Shown piece after piece: positions 23,604 through 33,586 of a stretch of DNA of 64,000 nt. The position numbers were made by a program, and so were the translations under genes. Origin of the DNA: Paraburkholderia eburnea. GTDB lineage: Bacteria > Pseudomonadota > Gammaproteobacteria > Burkholderiales > Burkholderiaceae. The stretch covers positions 186,001 to 250,000 of the forward strand of contig NZ_PQGA01000005.1 of the NCBI RefSeq assembly GCF_002917095.1. The letters run 5' to 3'. The first letter of the stretch is position 1; each line of letters opens with the position of its first letter. A model generated the notes under the pieces. That model did no database searches, had not been told where the DNA came from, and was given only the letters and a program-made list of their open reading frames with translations.

Positions 23604-24848
23604 TTACCGATCGAAGCCCATCTGTGCGCGGCCCGAAGCAGTGAGATCATCAGCCGTCGCGCGGCCGATGAAATCCACTTCGAAATGATCCGCCGGAAAA
23701 TCGGGCGGACTCTTGCCGTCCAGGAAAGCCGACAACTGCCGCTTCAGCCACGCATCGTTCTTCGCGCACCCAGGTGCCGAGGCGATATACATCACGTTGC
23801 TGTAGCCTTTGCCGCGATGCGCGTCTTCGACTGCGTGAATGACGTCGCTATGCCAGAACACCGTGTCGCCGGGTTGCATCGGCGGAATCGATGTCAGCGC
23901 GCGAAACAGCGGCGCGTGGTAGTCGGCCTTGATCGATAGCGCGCGTCCCGGCATCGCCCCACACAGATCGTCGTCGGCGATATCGTCCTGCAGCGCGCGC
24001 AGCAGGATGTAGGCCATCGAGTTTGCAATCGGCACCAGTTGCAGCGTCCCGTCGCCCGGTCCCTGCTGTGTGAGCGCCGTCCATCCCTGGAAAGTGCGGA
24101 ACATCGAGCAAACCGCCGGCGACGCAATTTCCTCGACTTCCGTGCGCCATGCCGCATCGAACGGGTCATAGTCGCGCCAATTTCCCGAGAAAACGTGGCG
24201 ATAGACCTTGCGGAAATTCGGCTCGATCCAGCGCTCGACCGAGCCGCCGTCACAATGCGCCGACAAACCCAGGGACTCCGAACCAGGCGGGCGACGACGC
24301 AGGCGGTCCGCGTAGACCGGCACGCGGTCGGGATCGAAATGCACGCGCCCTTCGCTTTCCGCACGCCAGAGTCGATTGAGAAAGACACGCACCTGTATGA
24401 GTTCGTTCGATTGGCGCGCGAGCACCTGCGGCTTCGACCAGTACACGCCGTAAATCTGGGGCTTGCTCGACGCGAGCTGGCCGAAATAATTATCTTCGGC
24501 ACGATTCAGCAAGCGGGCATCGAGATGATTGCCCTCGACGTAGTCGGCGATATCGTTGTCCCATTGCTCCGCGAGCGAGCGTTCGAAGACATTGCGGATC
24601 ACACAAGCACCGCGCGTTTTGACGAGCGCAATCTGCGCGTCGCTCACGCGGTTCTCCACGATGTCCTTGAACGCGATTTCCGGTATGACCGGCTCGCCAC
24701 GGTCGCGCAGCGTCGCGATCGCTTCGGCCTGCTGGCTCAACGCCTCCTCGACCTCTGTGAACACTTCGCGGTAGTTGGGCAGTCTCTCGCGCAGTTCGCG
24801 CTTCGCCTCGCGGATGGCTACCGGAAGGTCATCGATTTGCAGGGCCAT
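23604..24848 (-). CDS. DUF1479 family protein (YbiU-like), predicted Fe(II)/2-oxoglutarate oxygenase
   Basis: A 414-residue cytoplasmic protein with clear similarity to the DUF1479 family (E. coli YbiU). The iron-binding H-x-D is in LGLSAHCDGGS at about residue 196, and the distal His in FWHSDVIHAVED at about 334. An Arg follows, as in 2-oxoglutarate enzymes. LVKTRGACVIRNVF, early on, is also typical. The substrate is unknown. The gene is divergent from an AraC regulator 97 bp away that probably controls it. The start (ATG at 24848) matches the family. Confidence 0.88.
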   Translation of the reverse strand: MALQIDDLPVAIREAKRELRERLPNYREVFTEVEEALSQQAEAIATLRDRGEPVIPEIAFKDIVENRVSDAQIALVKTRGACVIRNVFERSLAEQWDNDIADYVEGNHLDARLLNRAEDNYFGQLASSKPQIYGVYWSKPQVLARQSNELIQVRVFLNRLWRAESEGRVHFDPDRVPVYADRLRRRPPGSESLGLSAHCDGGSVERWIEPNFRKVYRHVFSGNWRDYDPFDAAWRTEVEEIASPAVCSMFRTFQGWTALTQQGPGDGTLQLVPIANSMAYILLRALQDDIADDDLCGAMPGRALSIKADYHAPLFRALTSIPPMQPGDTVFWHSDVIHAVEDAHRGKGYSNVMYIASAPGCAKNDAWLKRQLSAFLDGKSPPDFPADHFEVDFIGRATADDLTASGRAQMGFDR

Positions 24849-24945
24849 TGCGTCGTCTCCATGTGATGTTTTCGATACGTGGAGCGTACGCGGGCAGCCA
24901 ATGCTTGCGTGATACTATCCAGCCAATGATTTCTCTGTTCCGGCC

Positions 24946-25920
24946 ATGAAAGCAGCCTTCGAACTTGTCGATTTCGGCCACGACTGTTCGATACGGGTTT
25001 ACCACCGCCAGTTGCGGCGCATTCCGTTCGAATGGCATCACCATCCTGAATACGAACTCACGCTGACCTTGAACAGTCAGGGCAAGCGCTATATCGGCGA
25101 TTCGGTGACGAGCTATGGCGCGGACGACCTGGTTCTGGTGCCGCCCAATCTCCCGCACACCTGGGCGTCGAACCGCTCGATCGACGATGCCCAACCGCAG
25201 GTCGCCATCGTCGTCTGGTTCGACGGCGCGTGGGTCCGGCGTCTCGCCGACGTTTGCCCCGAGTACAACGGCTTATGCGATCTGTTGCGGCGCGCGGCCT
25301 GCGGCCTGGCCTTCGAGGAAGGCGCGGGAGCACGTATGCGGGATCATCTCGACCGTCTGCTGTCCGCGAAACCCCGCGAACGGCTGCATGCGGCCCTCGA
25401 TGTTCTGGAGTTGCTCTCGACGCTGCCCGCCACGCCGCTCGCGTCGCCTGGCGCGTTCGACGCCAGGACCGGCGCGGCCAACGGCCACGAGTCCGATCAG
25501 ATCAATCGCGTGCTTGCGTTGATCGAAACGCAATTCTCGCGTCCGCTTCGACTTTCGACGCTGGCCAAAGCGTCGGGACTTTCCGAACGCTCCTTGACGC
25601 GGCATTTCACGCATCATCTCGGCGAAAGCGTCGGGCGCTACATCAACCGCGTTCGCATTGGCCATGCTTGCCGGATGTTGACCGACACGCAAGCGCCGGT
25701 TTCGGTGATCGCCATGCGATCCGGGTTTCCCAACGCCGCGAATTTCAACCGACAATTCAAGGCGGTCAAAAGCATGACGCCGGTTGAATACCGGTTGCAG
25801 TTCACGAACACCAGTCAGGATGACGAATCAATGTCACCCAGACTGACCGAGCGTTCGGCTTCGCTTCAGAGGCGCGAAAGCAATCGCATCGATCGGAAAC
25901 AACGCAAGGCGCGTAAATAA
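24946..25920 (+). CDS. AraC-family transcriptional regulator
   Basis: A 324-residue regulator. The N-terminal cupin-type sensor domain has HHHPEYELTL and VLVPPNLPHTW (residues 30-75), which could bind a small ligand or metal. The C-terminal double helix-turn-helix lies at about residues 185-285, with LSTLAKASGLSERSLTRHF and the family end motif AANFNRQFKAVKSMTPVEYR. A basic 35-residue tail follows. It is divergently placed from the DUF1479 gene and most likely regulates it. The inducer is not known. Confidence 0.93.
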   Translation: MKAAFELVDFGHDCSIRVYHRQLRRIPFEWHHHPEYELTLTLNSQGKRYIGDSVTSYGADDLVLVPPNLPHTWASNRSIDDAQPQVAIVVWFDGAWVRRLADVCPEYNGLCDLLRRAACGLAFEEGAGARMRDHLDRLLSAKPRERLHAALDVLELLSTLPATPLASPGAFDARTGAANGHESDQINRVLALIETQFSRPLRLSTLAKASGLSERSLTRHFTHHLGESVGRYINRVRIGHACRMLTDTQAPVSVIAMRSGFPNAANFNRQFKAVKSMTPVEYRLQFTNTSQDDESMSPRLTERSASLQRRESNRIDRKQRKARK

Positions 25921-25938
25921 AAATCCGACGCTTCCGTG

Positions 25939-26121
25939 CTACGCGCACGAACGCTCGATCTTGGCCTCTCGTCTGGACCTTTCGTTGAGAATCTGATGGC
26001 GACGATGGTCGGTCATCTTCTTCCAGCTCCGGGCTTCCTCACGCGTTCGATAACAGCCTGTACAGAAGCCGGTTTTGCCGTCGAATGCACATAGGTCGAC
26101 GCAGGGCGATTTGACAGCCAC
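25939..26121 (-). CDS. DUF1289 family small cysteine protein
   Basis: A 60-residue protein. SPCVDLCAFD and TGFCTGCYRT give the four conserved cysteines of the DUF1289 family (C-x3-C and C-x2-C), which probably bind zinc or an iron-sulfur cluster. A basic helical half follows, with a final Cys-Ala. Its function is unknown in the family. It lies 3 bp downstream of the dmeF stop on the same strand, so the two may share a transcript. Confidence 0.88.
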   Translation of the reverse strand: MAVKSPCVDLCAFDGKTGFCTGCYRTREEARSWKKMTDHRRHQILNERSRREAKIERSCA

Positions 26122-26124
26122 AGT

Positions 26125-27108
26125 TCAAGCCCCCACCCGGGTTGGATTCACTTCGACCGTCACGTGCGAGAGTTCCTTGAATTGCCTGAGTACCGCGTGG
26201 TAGAAGCCCGCGTTGCGCTGCAATTGACCGGTCGCCACGGATACGATCGCGCTCATATGGCCGGGACCGACGCGCCAGATATGGAGGTCGAGCACGGCAT
26301 CGCCGTGATCCTCGATAACATGACGGACGTTCTCAGCCATGCGTTTGTCCAGATTCATGTCGAGCAGAATGCCACCTGTATCGCGCATCAAGCCCCACGA
26401 CCAGTTTGCAATCACCAGTGCGCCGATCACGCCCGCAAGCGGGTCCATCCAGATCCAGCCAAACGCACGCGCCAGCAGCAAGCCGATGATCGCCAGCACG
26501 GAGACCGCCGCATCGGCAATGACGTGAACGTAGGCTGAGCGGATGTTGTGGTCGCGGCTCGCGGCCATCTGCGCATCGTCGTGATCGTGCTCATCTTCGT
26601 GGTCGTGAGCATGGTCGTGACCATGCCCATGATGGTGGCCGTGGTGATTGCCGCTCAGTAGCCAGACGCTCGCGAGATTGACCAGCAGCCCAAGCACGGC
26701 GATAGGTATCGCCTGACCGAAGTGGATCGGCACGGGCGAGAAGAAACGCGAGACGGCTTCGTATCCGATCAGCACGGCGATCATGGCGAGTACGATGGCA
26801 CTGGTAAAGCCGGCCAGATCGCCCAGTTTGCCGGTGCCGAATACGAAGCGCCTGTCCGCCGCGTGCCTGCGTGCATAGGTATAAGCCAAAGCGGCGATCA
26901 GCATCGCGCCGGCGTGCGTCGACATATGCAGACCGTCCGCGACGAGTGCGAGCGAACCAAACAGGCTGCCGCCGACAATTTCAGCCACCATCATCGCGCT
27001 GCACAGCACGATCACCATCCACGTTCTGCGCTCGTTCTCCTCGTGGGCCGCGCCCAGGAAGATGTGATCGTGTCCCGCTCCGAACGCGGAATCCGACAAT
27101 TGATTCAT
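26125..27108 (-). CDS. dmeF: Cation diffusion facilitator, nickel/cobalt efflux DmeF type
   Basis: A 327-residue CDF transporter that would export Co(II) and Ni(II) from the cytoplasm in exchange for protons. Six helices are visible. The metal sites are VADGLHMSTHAGAM in helix 2 and YVHVIADAAVSV in helix 5. The cytoplasmic loop between helices 4 and 5 is extremely histidine-rich (GHHHGHGHDHAHDHEDEHDHDD in total, about 22 residues). The C-terminal domain ends in SHVTVEVNPTRVGA. It is 9 bp downstream of an RcnR-like sensor gene, forming a dmeRF operon. The adjacent DmeR and the His-rich loop favour Co/Ni over zinc. Confidence 0.92.
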   Translation of the reverse strand: MNQLSDSAFGAGHDHIFLGAAHEENERRTWMVIVLCSAMMVAEIVGGSLFGSLALVADGLHMSTHAGAMLIAALAYTYARRHAADRRFVFGTGKLGDLAGFTSAIVLAMIAVLIGYEAVSRFFSPVPIHFGQAIPIAVLGLLVNLASVWLLSGNHHGHHHGHGHDHAHDHEDEHDHDDAQMAASRDHNIRSAYVHVIADAAVSVLAIIGLLLARAFGWIWMDPLAGVIGALVIANWSWGLMRDTGGILLDMNLDKRMAENVRHVIEDHGDAVLDLHIWRVGPGHMSAIVSVATGQLQRNAGFYHAVLRQFKELSHVTVEVNPTRVGA

Positions 27109-27117
27109 GGTTCTCTC

Positions 27118-27393
27118 TTACTTGAAGTAGCTGTGGACTATTTCAATCAATTGCTCGGTGCCGCTGCCGTGCTCGTCGTCATGCGGCTCGGCATCGACGA
27201 GATGCGTACGGATATGGTCTTCGAGAACCACGGCAAGCAAGCCGTTCATCGCGCCACGGCTACTGGTGACGAGCTGGAGCACATCCATGCAGCCGCGCTC
27301 TTCTTCCAGTGCTCGCTCGATGGCTTCGACCTGGCCCTTGATACGGCGAACCCGGTTGAGCAGCTTCTGTTTTTCGCGAATCGTGTGGCTCAC
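27118..27393 (-). CDS. dmeR: RcnR/FrmR-family nickel/cobalt-sensing repressor (DmeR)
   Basis: A 91-residue, all-helical repressor of the CsoR/RcnR family. The metal ligand set of RcnR is fully present at the same positions: His3 (MSHT), Cys35 (ERGCMDV), His60 and His64 (LEDHIRTH). That set marks a Ni/Co sensor rather than a Cu or formaldehyde sensor. The start is GTG, with an AGGGGGC sequence about 5 bases ahead that belongs to the operator region as well. It opens the dmeRF operon and would repress it until metal binds. Confidence 0.93.
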   Translation of the reverse strand: MSHTIREKQKLLNRVRRIKGQVEAIERALEEERGCMDVLQLVTSSRGAMNGLLAVVLEDHIRTHLVDAEPHDDEHGSGTEQLIEIVHSYFK

Positions 27394-27407
27394 TAGTGCC
27401 CCCTATA

Positions 27408-27452
27408 TACCGTAGGGGGGTATATTAACCTGGATAGGGTACGGGGGTATAC
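27408..27452. promoter_or_regulatory. Two G-tract operators of the DmeR/RcnR type
   Basis: TACCGTAGGGGGGTATA (27408-27424) and GTACGGGGGTATAC (27439-27452) lie just upstream of dmeR. RcnR-family repressors recognise a G/C tract flanked by TA-rich arms (TACT-G6-N-AGTA in E. coli). The centres of the two G-tracts are about 27 bp apart. Confidence 0.75.
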
Positions 27453-27470
27453 TTTTTGCGACCAGACAAG

Positions 27471-27502
27471 AAAAAAGCCCACCCGGCAAACGCCGGATGG
27501 GC
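27471..27502 (-). terminator. Intrinsic terminator of the porin gene
   Basis: GCCCACCCGGC (27477-27487) pairs with GCCGGATGGGC (27492-27502) with one mismatch. The A-run at 27471-27476 gives a U-run on the minus strand. Confidence 0.85.
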
Positions 27503-27525
27503 CAATCTGTCTCGGAGCTGAAAAA

Positions 27526-28725
27526 TCAGAAGCGGTGCACGATACCCACCGCACCGGCGAACTGGCTGCGCGACGAGGACGGCGCGCTGTTCTGGCCGTC
27601 ACCGATATCGGCCGTGGCGTTGATGATGTCGCCCGCGCCGTTCGTGCCCAGCGTCTGGCCGCCGGCGCGCTGGTACGCTTCGACGAAGTACAGGCCCGTG
27701 CGCTTGGACAGGCTGTAGTACTGCGAAAGGTTGAACTGCTGATACGAGGCCGCGCTCGTGATGCCGTTGGCCTTGGTCGCGCGCGTGTAGCTGTAGCCCG
27801 CTGCAAGATCGAGCGCGACGAGCGGCTTGTAGTGCAGCACGACGCCGCCGGTGTTCCAGATCTGCGTATCGAAGAACTTCGAGCCCGTGCCCGCCACATA
27901 TTGCACGTTCGAATACGACGCCGAAATATCCCACTGCGAGTTGAATGCGTAGCCACCCGTCACCGCGAGGCGCTGCTGCGTCTGCGCCGTCTGGAAGCCG
28001 TTGGTGACGCCCGACACGCCCGGTTCGCCATTGCTGTTCGCCGTCGAGCTGCTGCCCCAGGCGCCACCGCCGCTCGTCGAGTTGCTCAGACGCTCGAAGC
28101 CCACGGCAAGGCCCACCGGACCGTGGATATAGTTCGCCGCCACGCTCCACGACTGGCCCGCGCCCGTGCTGCCCGCCACACCGCCGAACGCATACATGCC
28201 GCTGAACGTGAAGCCCGAGAAGTTCGGCGAGGTATAGACGAGCGAGTTGTTGATCCGGTAGATCGTGTCCATCGAATCCAGATCGCCCGGGTGCGCGCCG
28301 TAGGCGCCCGTGAGCCAGTTGGTCGGGCTATAGGCGGAGAGCAGCGTGTAGTACGGCGCGTACTGGCGGCCCGCCGTGAGCGTGCCGTAGTTCTGGTTGG
28401 CAATGCCAACAAATGCGGCGCGGCTGAACATCAGGTTCGTGGTCGATTGCGCGCCGTTCGCCGAGTTGTAGCCTTCTTCGAGCTGGAAGATCGCGCGCGT
28501 GCCGCCGCCGAGGTCTTCGCTGCCCTTCAGGCCGAAGCGCGAACCGGCCCACACGCCCTGCACCATCTTGACGGCCGAATGGCCGCCCGAATTGCTGCCG
28601 AGCGCCGCCGAGCTGCTTTGATAACCAATGCCGGTATCGACGATACCGTACAACGTGACGCTGCTCTGGGCGTGCGCGCCCAGTGCGGCGAGTCCAAGCG
28701 TGGAAGCGAGAATGGTCTTCTTCAT
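27526..28725 (-). CDS. Outer-membrane porin, Burkholderia general porin family
   Basis: A 399-residue trimeric beta-barrel porin. A signal peptide (MKKTILASTLGLAALGAHAQ) is followed by SSVTLYGIVDTGIGY, the standard opening strand of the family. GVWAGSRFGLKGSEDLGGG and MFSRAAFVG follow, and the last residue is Phe (VGIVHRF), as required for barrel assembly. It lies downstream of a sugar-acid dehydratase and ABC importer on the same strand (150-bp gap), so it may help the substrate cross the outer membrane. The link is suggestive only. An own terminator follows. Confidence 0.95.
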   Translation of the reverse strand: MKKTILASTLGLAALGAHAQSSVTLYGIVDTGIGYQSSSAALGSNSGGHSAVKMVQGVWAGSRFGLKGSEDLGGGTRAIFQLEEGYNSANGAQSTTNLMFSRAAFVGIANQNYGTLTAGRQYAPYYTLLSAYSPTNWLTGAYGAHPGDLDSMDTIYRINNSLVYTSPNFSGFTFSGMYAFGGVAGSTGAGQSWSVAANYIHGPVGLAVGFERLSNSTSGGGAWGSSSTANSNGEPGVSGVTNGFQTAQTQQRLAVTGGYAFNSQWDISASYSNVQYVAGTGSKFFDTQIWNTGGVVLHYKPLVALDLAAGYSYTRATKANGITSAASYQQFNLSQYYSLSKRTGLYFVEAYQRAGGQTLGTNGAGDIINATADIGDGQNSAPSSSRSQFAGAVGIVHRF

Positions 28726-28874
28726 CTGTACTCCTGATTTAATCGTTGTGATGTACTGCTTTTTTAACTACTCGTGGATCTCTTTGCGAGAGTGCTCCTC
28801 CGCTCCGGCATAGAGCGCCGCGAGGGTGATGCCCACGCGATGCCCTACGCCTTCACTTGCGAATCCCTGCGTCC

Positions 28875-30632
28875 TTAATGGATCTCAGGTTCGCCGCCAG
28901 CTTCGGTATTACCGCTGCAACCGCCCGCGCCTTCGCGCTGCATGAAGTCGAATTCGCAGCCGTTGTTGGCCTGCATCACGTGCATCTGGTACATCGCGCC
29001 ATAGCCGCGCTTGAAGCGCGGTTCCGGTGCGACCCAAGCGGCCTTGCGGCGCGCCATTTCCTCGTCGGAGATCAGCACGTTCAAGCGGCGCTCCGGCACG
29101 TTCAACTCGATCAGATCGCCGTCCTGCACCAGCGCGAGCGGGCCGCCGATGAACGATTCCGGCGCCACGTGCAGCACGCACGCGCCGTAGCTCGTGCCGC
29201 TCATGCGCGCATCCGAAATACGCAGCATGTCGCGCACGCCCTTTTGCAGGATCTTCTGCGGAATCGGCAACTGGCCCCACTCGGGCATGCCAGGCGCCCC
29301 CACCGGACCGGCGTGCTGAAGCACGATCACGCTGTTCTCGTCGCATTCGAGGTCTTCACTGTCGATGCGCGCGGCCATGTCGTTATAGTCCTTGAACACC
29401 ACGGCCTTGCCCGTATGCACGTGCAGGCGCTTTTCCGCGGCTCCCGGCTTGATCACCGCGCCATCCGGCGCGAGATTGCCGCGCAGCACGGCAAGACCCG
29501 TATCGGGCATCAGCGGCTTCGCGCGGCGGTAGATCACCTCTTCGTTGTAGATCTCGGCGTCGGCGATGTTTTCGCCCAGCGTCTTGCCGTTGACCGTCAT
29601 CTGCGTTCCGTCGATCAGATCGCCGAGTTCCTTGAGCATCGCGCGCAGGCCGCCCGAATAGTAGAAGTCCTCCATGAGGTACTTGCCGGTCGGGCGGATG
29701 TTCGCGAGCACCGGCGTGCGGCGCGCGATGTCATCGTATTGGGCGAGCGTCAGATCCACACCGGCGCGGCGCGCGAGCGCGATCATGTGAACAATGGCGT
29801 TGGTCGAACCCGACAGCGCGAGGCAGGTCGTCACGGCGTTATCGACCGCCTTACGCGTGATGATGTCCGAGGGCTTGAGGTCTTCCCACACCATCTCTAC
29901 GATGCGCATGCCGGTTTTGGCCGACATCTGCGCGTGGCGCGAGTCCGGCGCGGGAATCGAAGCGAAGCCCGGCAGCGTGAAGCCCAGCGCTTCCGCCGCG
30001 CTCGTCATGGTCGATGCGGTGCCCATCGTCATGCAGTGGCCCGGCGAGCGAGCGATGCCGCCTTCGACGCCCTGCCAGTCCTCTTCGGTGATCTTGCCGG
30101 CGCGCAGGTCGGCCCAGTACTTCCAGGTGTCCGAACCCGAGCCGAGCGTCACGCCGTTCCAGTTGCCGTTGAGCATCGGGCCGGCGGGCAGGAAAATCGT
30201 GGGCAGATCCATCGAGATCGCGCCCATCAGCAGCGCGGGCGTGGTCTTGTCGCAGCCGCCCATCAGCACGACGCCATCGGCCGGATACGAGCGCAGCGTC
30301 TCTTCCGCTTCCATCGCGAGGAAGTTGCGATAGAGCATCGTCGTGGGTTTCTGGAACGGCTCGGAGAGCGTCTGCACCGGCAACTCGATCGGGAAGCCGC
30401 CGGCCTGCCAGATGCCGCGCTTGACCTCTTCCACGCGCTGCTTGAAGTGCGTATGGCAGGGGTTGATCTCGCTCCACGTGTTGAGGATCGCGATCACCGG
30501 CTTGCCCGCATACTCCTCGCGGCTGTAGCCCATCTGCGCCGTGCGCGAGCGATGGCCGAACGAACGCAGGTCGTTCACGCCATACCAACGGTGGCTGCGC
30601 AGTTCTTCGGGGGTCTTTCGCTTGTTGCTCAT
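28875..30632 (-). CDS. IlvD/Edd-family sugar-acid dehydratase, L-arabinonate dehydratase type
   Basis: A 585-residue [2Fe-2S] dehydratase that would convert an aldonic acid, most likely L-arabinonate, to its 2-keto-3-deoxy form. The cluster cysteines are Cys59 (NPCHTH), Cys127 (GGCDKTTP) and Cys200 ([10 protein letters not shown]), at the positions typical of pentonate dehydratases. The catalytic serine motif [10 protein letters not shown] lies near residue 480. Length and [18 protein letters not shown] at the start fit the pentonate group better than IlvD or Edd. It is 70 bp downstream of an ABC permease gene and is probably the last enzyme gene of that operon. Exact sugar specificity cannot be read from sequence. 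Confidence 0.9.
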   Translation of the reverse strand: MSNKRKTPEELRSHRWYGVNDLRSFGHRSRTAQMGYSREEYAGKPVIAILNTWSEINPCHTHFKQRVEEVKRGIWQAGGFPIELPVQTLSEPFQKPTTMLYRNFLAMEAEETLRSYPADGVVLMGGCDKTTPALLMGAISMDLPTIFLPAGPMLNGNWNGVTLGSGSDTWKYWADLRAGKITEEDWQGVEGGIARSPGHCMTMGTASTMTSAAEALGFTLPGFASIPAPDSRHAQMSAKTGMRIVEMVWEDLKPSDIITRKAVDNAVTTCLALSGSTNAIVHMIALARRAGVDLTLAQYDDIARRTPVLANIRPTGKYLMEDFYYSGGLRAMLKELGDLIDGTQMTVNGKTLGENIADAEIYNEEVIYRRAKPLMPDTGLAVLRGNLAPDGAVIKPGAAEKRLHVHTGKAVVFKDYNDMAARIDSEDLECDENSVIVLQHAGPVGAPGMPEWGQLPIPQKILQKGVRDMLRISDARMSGTSYGACVLHVAPESFIGGPLALVQDGDLIELNVPERRLNVLISDEEMARRKAAWVAPEPRFKRGYGAMYQMHVMQANNGCEFDFMQREGAGGCSGNTEAGGEPEIH

Positions 30633-30702
30633 CTTGCGTTGCTCCAGGTGTTTCCGCGGATGTGTTTCATTGGGACCGCCAAGGGAGACCGCCGGCGCTT
30701 CC

Positions 30703-31629
30703 CTAGCGCTGTTCCTTCACGCGCGACACGAGTTGTGTCGGGCTGACGAACTGCAGCGCGACCAGCACCCATGCGAGCGTGATCGCCATGTAGATCATCG
30801 CCATGGCGTCGATGGACTGCGGCGCGCGCACGCCCGTCGAGAACACTGCGTAATACAGCGCGACGACGAGGGTTTGCGTGTCGGGTCCGGCGGTAAAGAA
30901 AGTGAGTTCGAACATGCCGATCGTGCGCACCAGCACGAGCAGCCCGGCCGCCAGCATCCCCGGCACGAGGAGCGGCAGCAGTACGTAACGGAAATAACGC
31001 AGCGTGTTGGCGCCAAAAATACGCGCTGCCGATTCCAGATTCGGATCGATCTGCTCGATAAACGGCGTCATCACCAGAATCACGAAGGGCAGCGCGGGCA
31101 CGAGGTTCGCGAGGATCACGCCGGTCAATGTCCCCGCGAGGCCGGTCTGATACATCGCCGTGGCCATCGGTATCCCGTAGGTCACCGGCGGCACCATCAG
31201 CGGCAGCAGGAACACGAACATGCAGATGCGCTTGCCCGGAAACTGCGCGCGCGCAAGCGCGTAAGCGGCGGGCACGCCGAGCGCGATGGACAGCAGCACG
31301 ACCGCGCCCACGACTTCGAACGTGACCCACAGCACGCTGCCCAACTGGAAGTCGCGCCACGCCTGCGCATACCAGTGCAGCGTGAAGCCTTGCGGCAGCG
31401 GCGTGCCGAACCAGCGCGTGGCGATGGAATTCACGCCCACCGTGGCGATCAGCAGCAGCACGTTGAGCAGGAAGAACACCACGCCGCCCCAGACGATCAC
31501 TTTCCAAAGAATATCGGGCACGCTTGCGCGGGTTTTGACGCGCGGCACGTTGGTGGTATTCGTGGCGCTGTCGTCGCGCGTGGAAGTATTCGCGTGCAGG
31601 CCGGCTGCATTGCGTTGATGGGCGGTCAT
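30703..31629 (-). CDS. ABC transporter permease 2 (PotC-like)
   Basis: A 308-residue inner-membrane permease of the polyamine/iron/sugar-acid class, with six helices. The coupling motif EAA loop is [26 protein letters not shown], about residues 199-218. The ATG (31629) overlaps the TGA of permease 1 by one base (TGATG), which points to translational coupling. The frame is open far upstream, but that part overlaps permease 1 and has no similarity. The 40-residue polar head before the first helix is normal for the class. Confidence 0.92.
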   Translation of the reverse strand: MTAHQRNAAGLHANTSTRDDSATNTTNVPRVKTRASVPDILWKVIVWGGVVFFLLNVLLLIATVGVNSIATRWFGTPLPQGFTLHWYAQAWRDFQLGSVLWVTFEVVGAVVLLSIALGVPAAYALARAQFPGKRICMFVFLLPLMVPPVTYGIPMATAMYQTGLAGTLTGVILANLVPALPFVILVMTPFIEQIDPNLESAARIFGANTLRYFRYVLLPLLVPGMLAAGLLVLVRTIGMFELTFFTAGPDTQTLVVALYYAVFSTGVRAPQSIDAMAMIYMAITLAWVLVALQFVSPTQLVSRVKEQR

Positions 31630-32510
31630 CAGCCTTTTCCTCCGCTCACCGGGCCCGAATAGAAGTAGCGCTTTGCGCTGAGCATCGCGGCCACGACGAC
31701 GAGCTGCACGAAGCCCATCGCGATCGCGATGGTCGAGGCGAGCGAATAATCGTAGCTCTCGAACGCCGCTTCCGAAGCCGCGATCGAAATCACGCGCGTG
31801 GGACCGGCTGGCGCGCCGAGCAGCACCGCCGAAGGAAACACCGAATAAGCCTGCACGAACGACAGACACGCGGCCATCGTGAGACCCGGCGCGAGCAGCG
31901 GCAGATAGATCAAACGAAACTGCTGCCACGGACCTGCGCCGAGCGTGGCGGCCGCGCGCGCGAGCGTCGGGTCGATACCGGTCACGTAAGAGAGCGTCAG
32001 CAGGAACGCGAACGGAAAACCCGACACGATCAGCGAAATCAGCACGCCCCAGTAGTTGTGCGTGAGGCGAATCTCTTCGCTCGTGTAGAGATGCAGCGCG
32101 TGCAACGCCTGCGGAAACCAGCCGTTCGGGCCGAAGTAGCTGAGCATGCCGTCGGCGATCAGCACGGTGCCGAGCGTGACGGGAATCACAAGCAACGTCG
32201 TCACCAGCTTCTGATACGGCGATTTACGGCGCAGCGCGAACGCGACCGGCAGCGACAGCCCTACGTTGATGATCGTCGCGGGCACGGCCAGTTTGAGCGT
32301 GACGAACACGGTCGGCCACAGCGCGAGATCGTGAAAGAACTGCACGTAGTTCGCGAGCATACCGCCGCCGTTCATCGGCTTGAACGACAGCACGAGGCCG
32401 TAGGCGAACGGATAGAGAAACAGCGCGATGATGAAGCCGAGCGCGGGCGCGACGAGCCAGCCGCGCGCGTCGCGCGGCGCCTTGGTGAGCGACGACACCA
32501 GCGTGCTCAT
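31629..32510 (-). CDS. ABC transporter permease 1 (PotB-like)
   Basis: A 293-residue permease with six helices. The start [10 protein letters not shown] (32510) overlaps the stop of the ATPase gene in an ATGA, so the two are translationally coupled. The EAA loop is IDPTLARAAATLGAGPWQQF, facing the ATPase. It forms a heterodimeric channel with permease 2. The substrate is inferred from the operon: an aldonic or aldaric acid, given the dehydratase downstream. Confidence 0.92.
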   Translation of the reverse strand: MSTLVSSLTKAPRDARGWLVAPALGFIIALFLYPFAYGLVLSFKPMNGGGMLANYVQFFHDLALWPTVFVTLKLAVPATIINVGLSLPVAFALRRKSPYQKLVTTLLVIPVTLGTVLIADGMLSYFGPNGWFPQALHALHLYTSEEIRLTHNYWGVLISLIVSGFPFAFLLTLSYVTGIDPTLARAAATLGAGPWQQFRLIYLPLLAPGLTMAACLSFVQAYSVFPSAVLLGAPAGPTRVISIAASEAAFESYDYSLASTIAIAMGFVQLVVVAAMLSAKRYFYSGPVSGGKG

Positions 32511-33586
32511 GCGGCACGCTCCGCATAGGCCAGCACGCGCGACGGCGCGACGCGCAGCGTGGCGCGCTCGCCTGTTTCGAATTCGCCCGCCACGCGTGCC
32601 CACAGCTTGCCGAACGGCGCATTGGCGAGCAGCAGCGAATCGCGGCCGCCATATTCGACCATCTCGACTTCGACGTCGAAGGCATTGGCGTCGCCCGCGT
32701 TGGCGCGCTCGAAATCCTCGGGCCGCATCGCCACGGAAATCTCGCTGCCCGTCACTTCGCCCATCGGCACGCCCGTGAGCGTGATGCCCGACGCCGACAT
32801 CGCGATATGCTCGCCGCGCTCGCCGCTCACGGCGAACGGCAGCACGTTGCGATAGCCCATGAAGCGCGCGACATGCAGATTCGCGGGACGGCTATAGACT
32901 TCCCTGGGCGTGGCGACCTGCTGCACGACACCCTCTTTCATCACGACGATGCGGTCCGCCATCGACAGCGCTTCGTCCTGATCGTGCGTGACGTAAATCG
33001 TCGCGCGTTCGAGCTGGCTGTGAATACGGCGGATTTCCGCGCGCATTTCGATGCGCAGTTTGGTGTCGAGGTTCGAGAGCGGCTCGTCCATCAGCACGAG
33101 CGGCGGCTCGATGACGATCGCGCGCGCGATCGCGACGCGTTGCTGCTGGCCGCCCGAAAGCTGGCCCGGCAGCTTGCTTTCATGCCCGACGAGCTGCACG
33201 AGCTGCAGCGCCGCGCGCGCGCGGCGCTTCGCCTCGTCGCGCGGCACGCCCTGCATTTTCAGGCCAAAACCCACGTTCTCCAGCACGCTCATATGCGGAA
33301 ACAGCGCGTAGTTCTGGAACACCATGCCGAAGCCGCGCTTTTCGGGCGGCAGCACGTCGATGCGCTGATCGTCGAGCCAGATGCTGCCGCTCGTGAGCGG
33401 CTGCAAGCCCGCGATGCAGTTGAGCGCCGTCGATTTACCGCAGCCCGAGGGGCCGAGCAGCGCAATGAATTCACCGCGGCGAATGTCGAGATCGAGCCCG
33501 CGCAGCGCCGCAAGCTGCGCGCCCTCCGCGCTGGCGAAACTCCGACACACCGCGTCCAGACGCAGACGATCGAAAGAACGCTTCAT
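32507..33586 (-). CDS. ABC transporter ATP-binding protein (PotA-like)
   Basis: A 359-residue ATPase energising the importer. Walker A is GPSGCGKST (about residues 45-53), Q-loop [10 protein letters not shown], signature [14 protein letters not shown], Walker B VLMDEP and H-loop [10 protein letters not shown]-terminal TOBE domain follows (about residues 280-355). The start is the ATG at 33586, with GGAAGG 4 to 9 bases ahead; the frame runs 10 codons further without need. It ends inside an ATGA overlap with permease 1. Confidence 0.95.
   Translation of the reverse strand: MKRSFDRLRLDAVCRSFASAEGAQLAALRGLDLDIRRGEFIALLGPSGCGKSTALNCIAGLQPLTSGSIWLDDQRIDVLPPEKRGFGMVFQNYALFPHMSVLENVGFGLKMQGVPRDEAKRRARAALQLVQLVGHESKLPGQLSGGQQQRVAIARAIVIEPPLVLMDEPLSNLDTKLRIEMRAEIRRIHSQLERATIYVTHDQDEALSMADRIVVMKEGVVQQVATPREVYSRPANLHVARFMGYRNVLPFAVSGERGEHIAMSASGITLTGVPMGEVTGSEISVAMRPEDFERANAGDANAFDVEVEMVEYGGRDSLLLANAPFGKLWARVAGEFETGERATLRVAPSRVLAYAERAA

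Noticed and set aside
26570..26640. Short repeated GTGGTCGTGA-like units inside dmeF
   Set aside because: These encode the histidine-rich metal loop of the transporter; not a CRISPR or regulatory repeat.
28857..30746. 629-codon plus-strand frame opposite the sugar-acid dehydratase
   Set aside because: Shadow frame; the opposite strand has all three cluster cysteines and a perfect family match.
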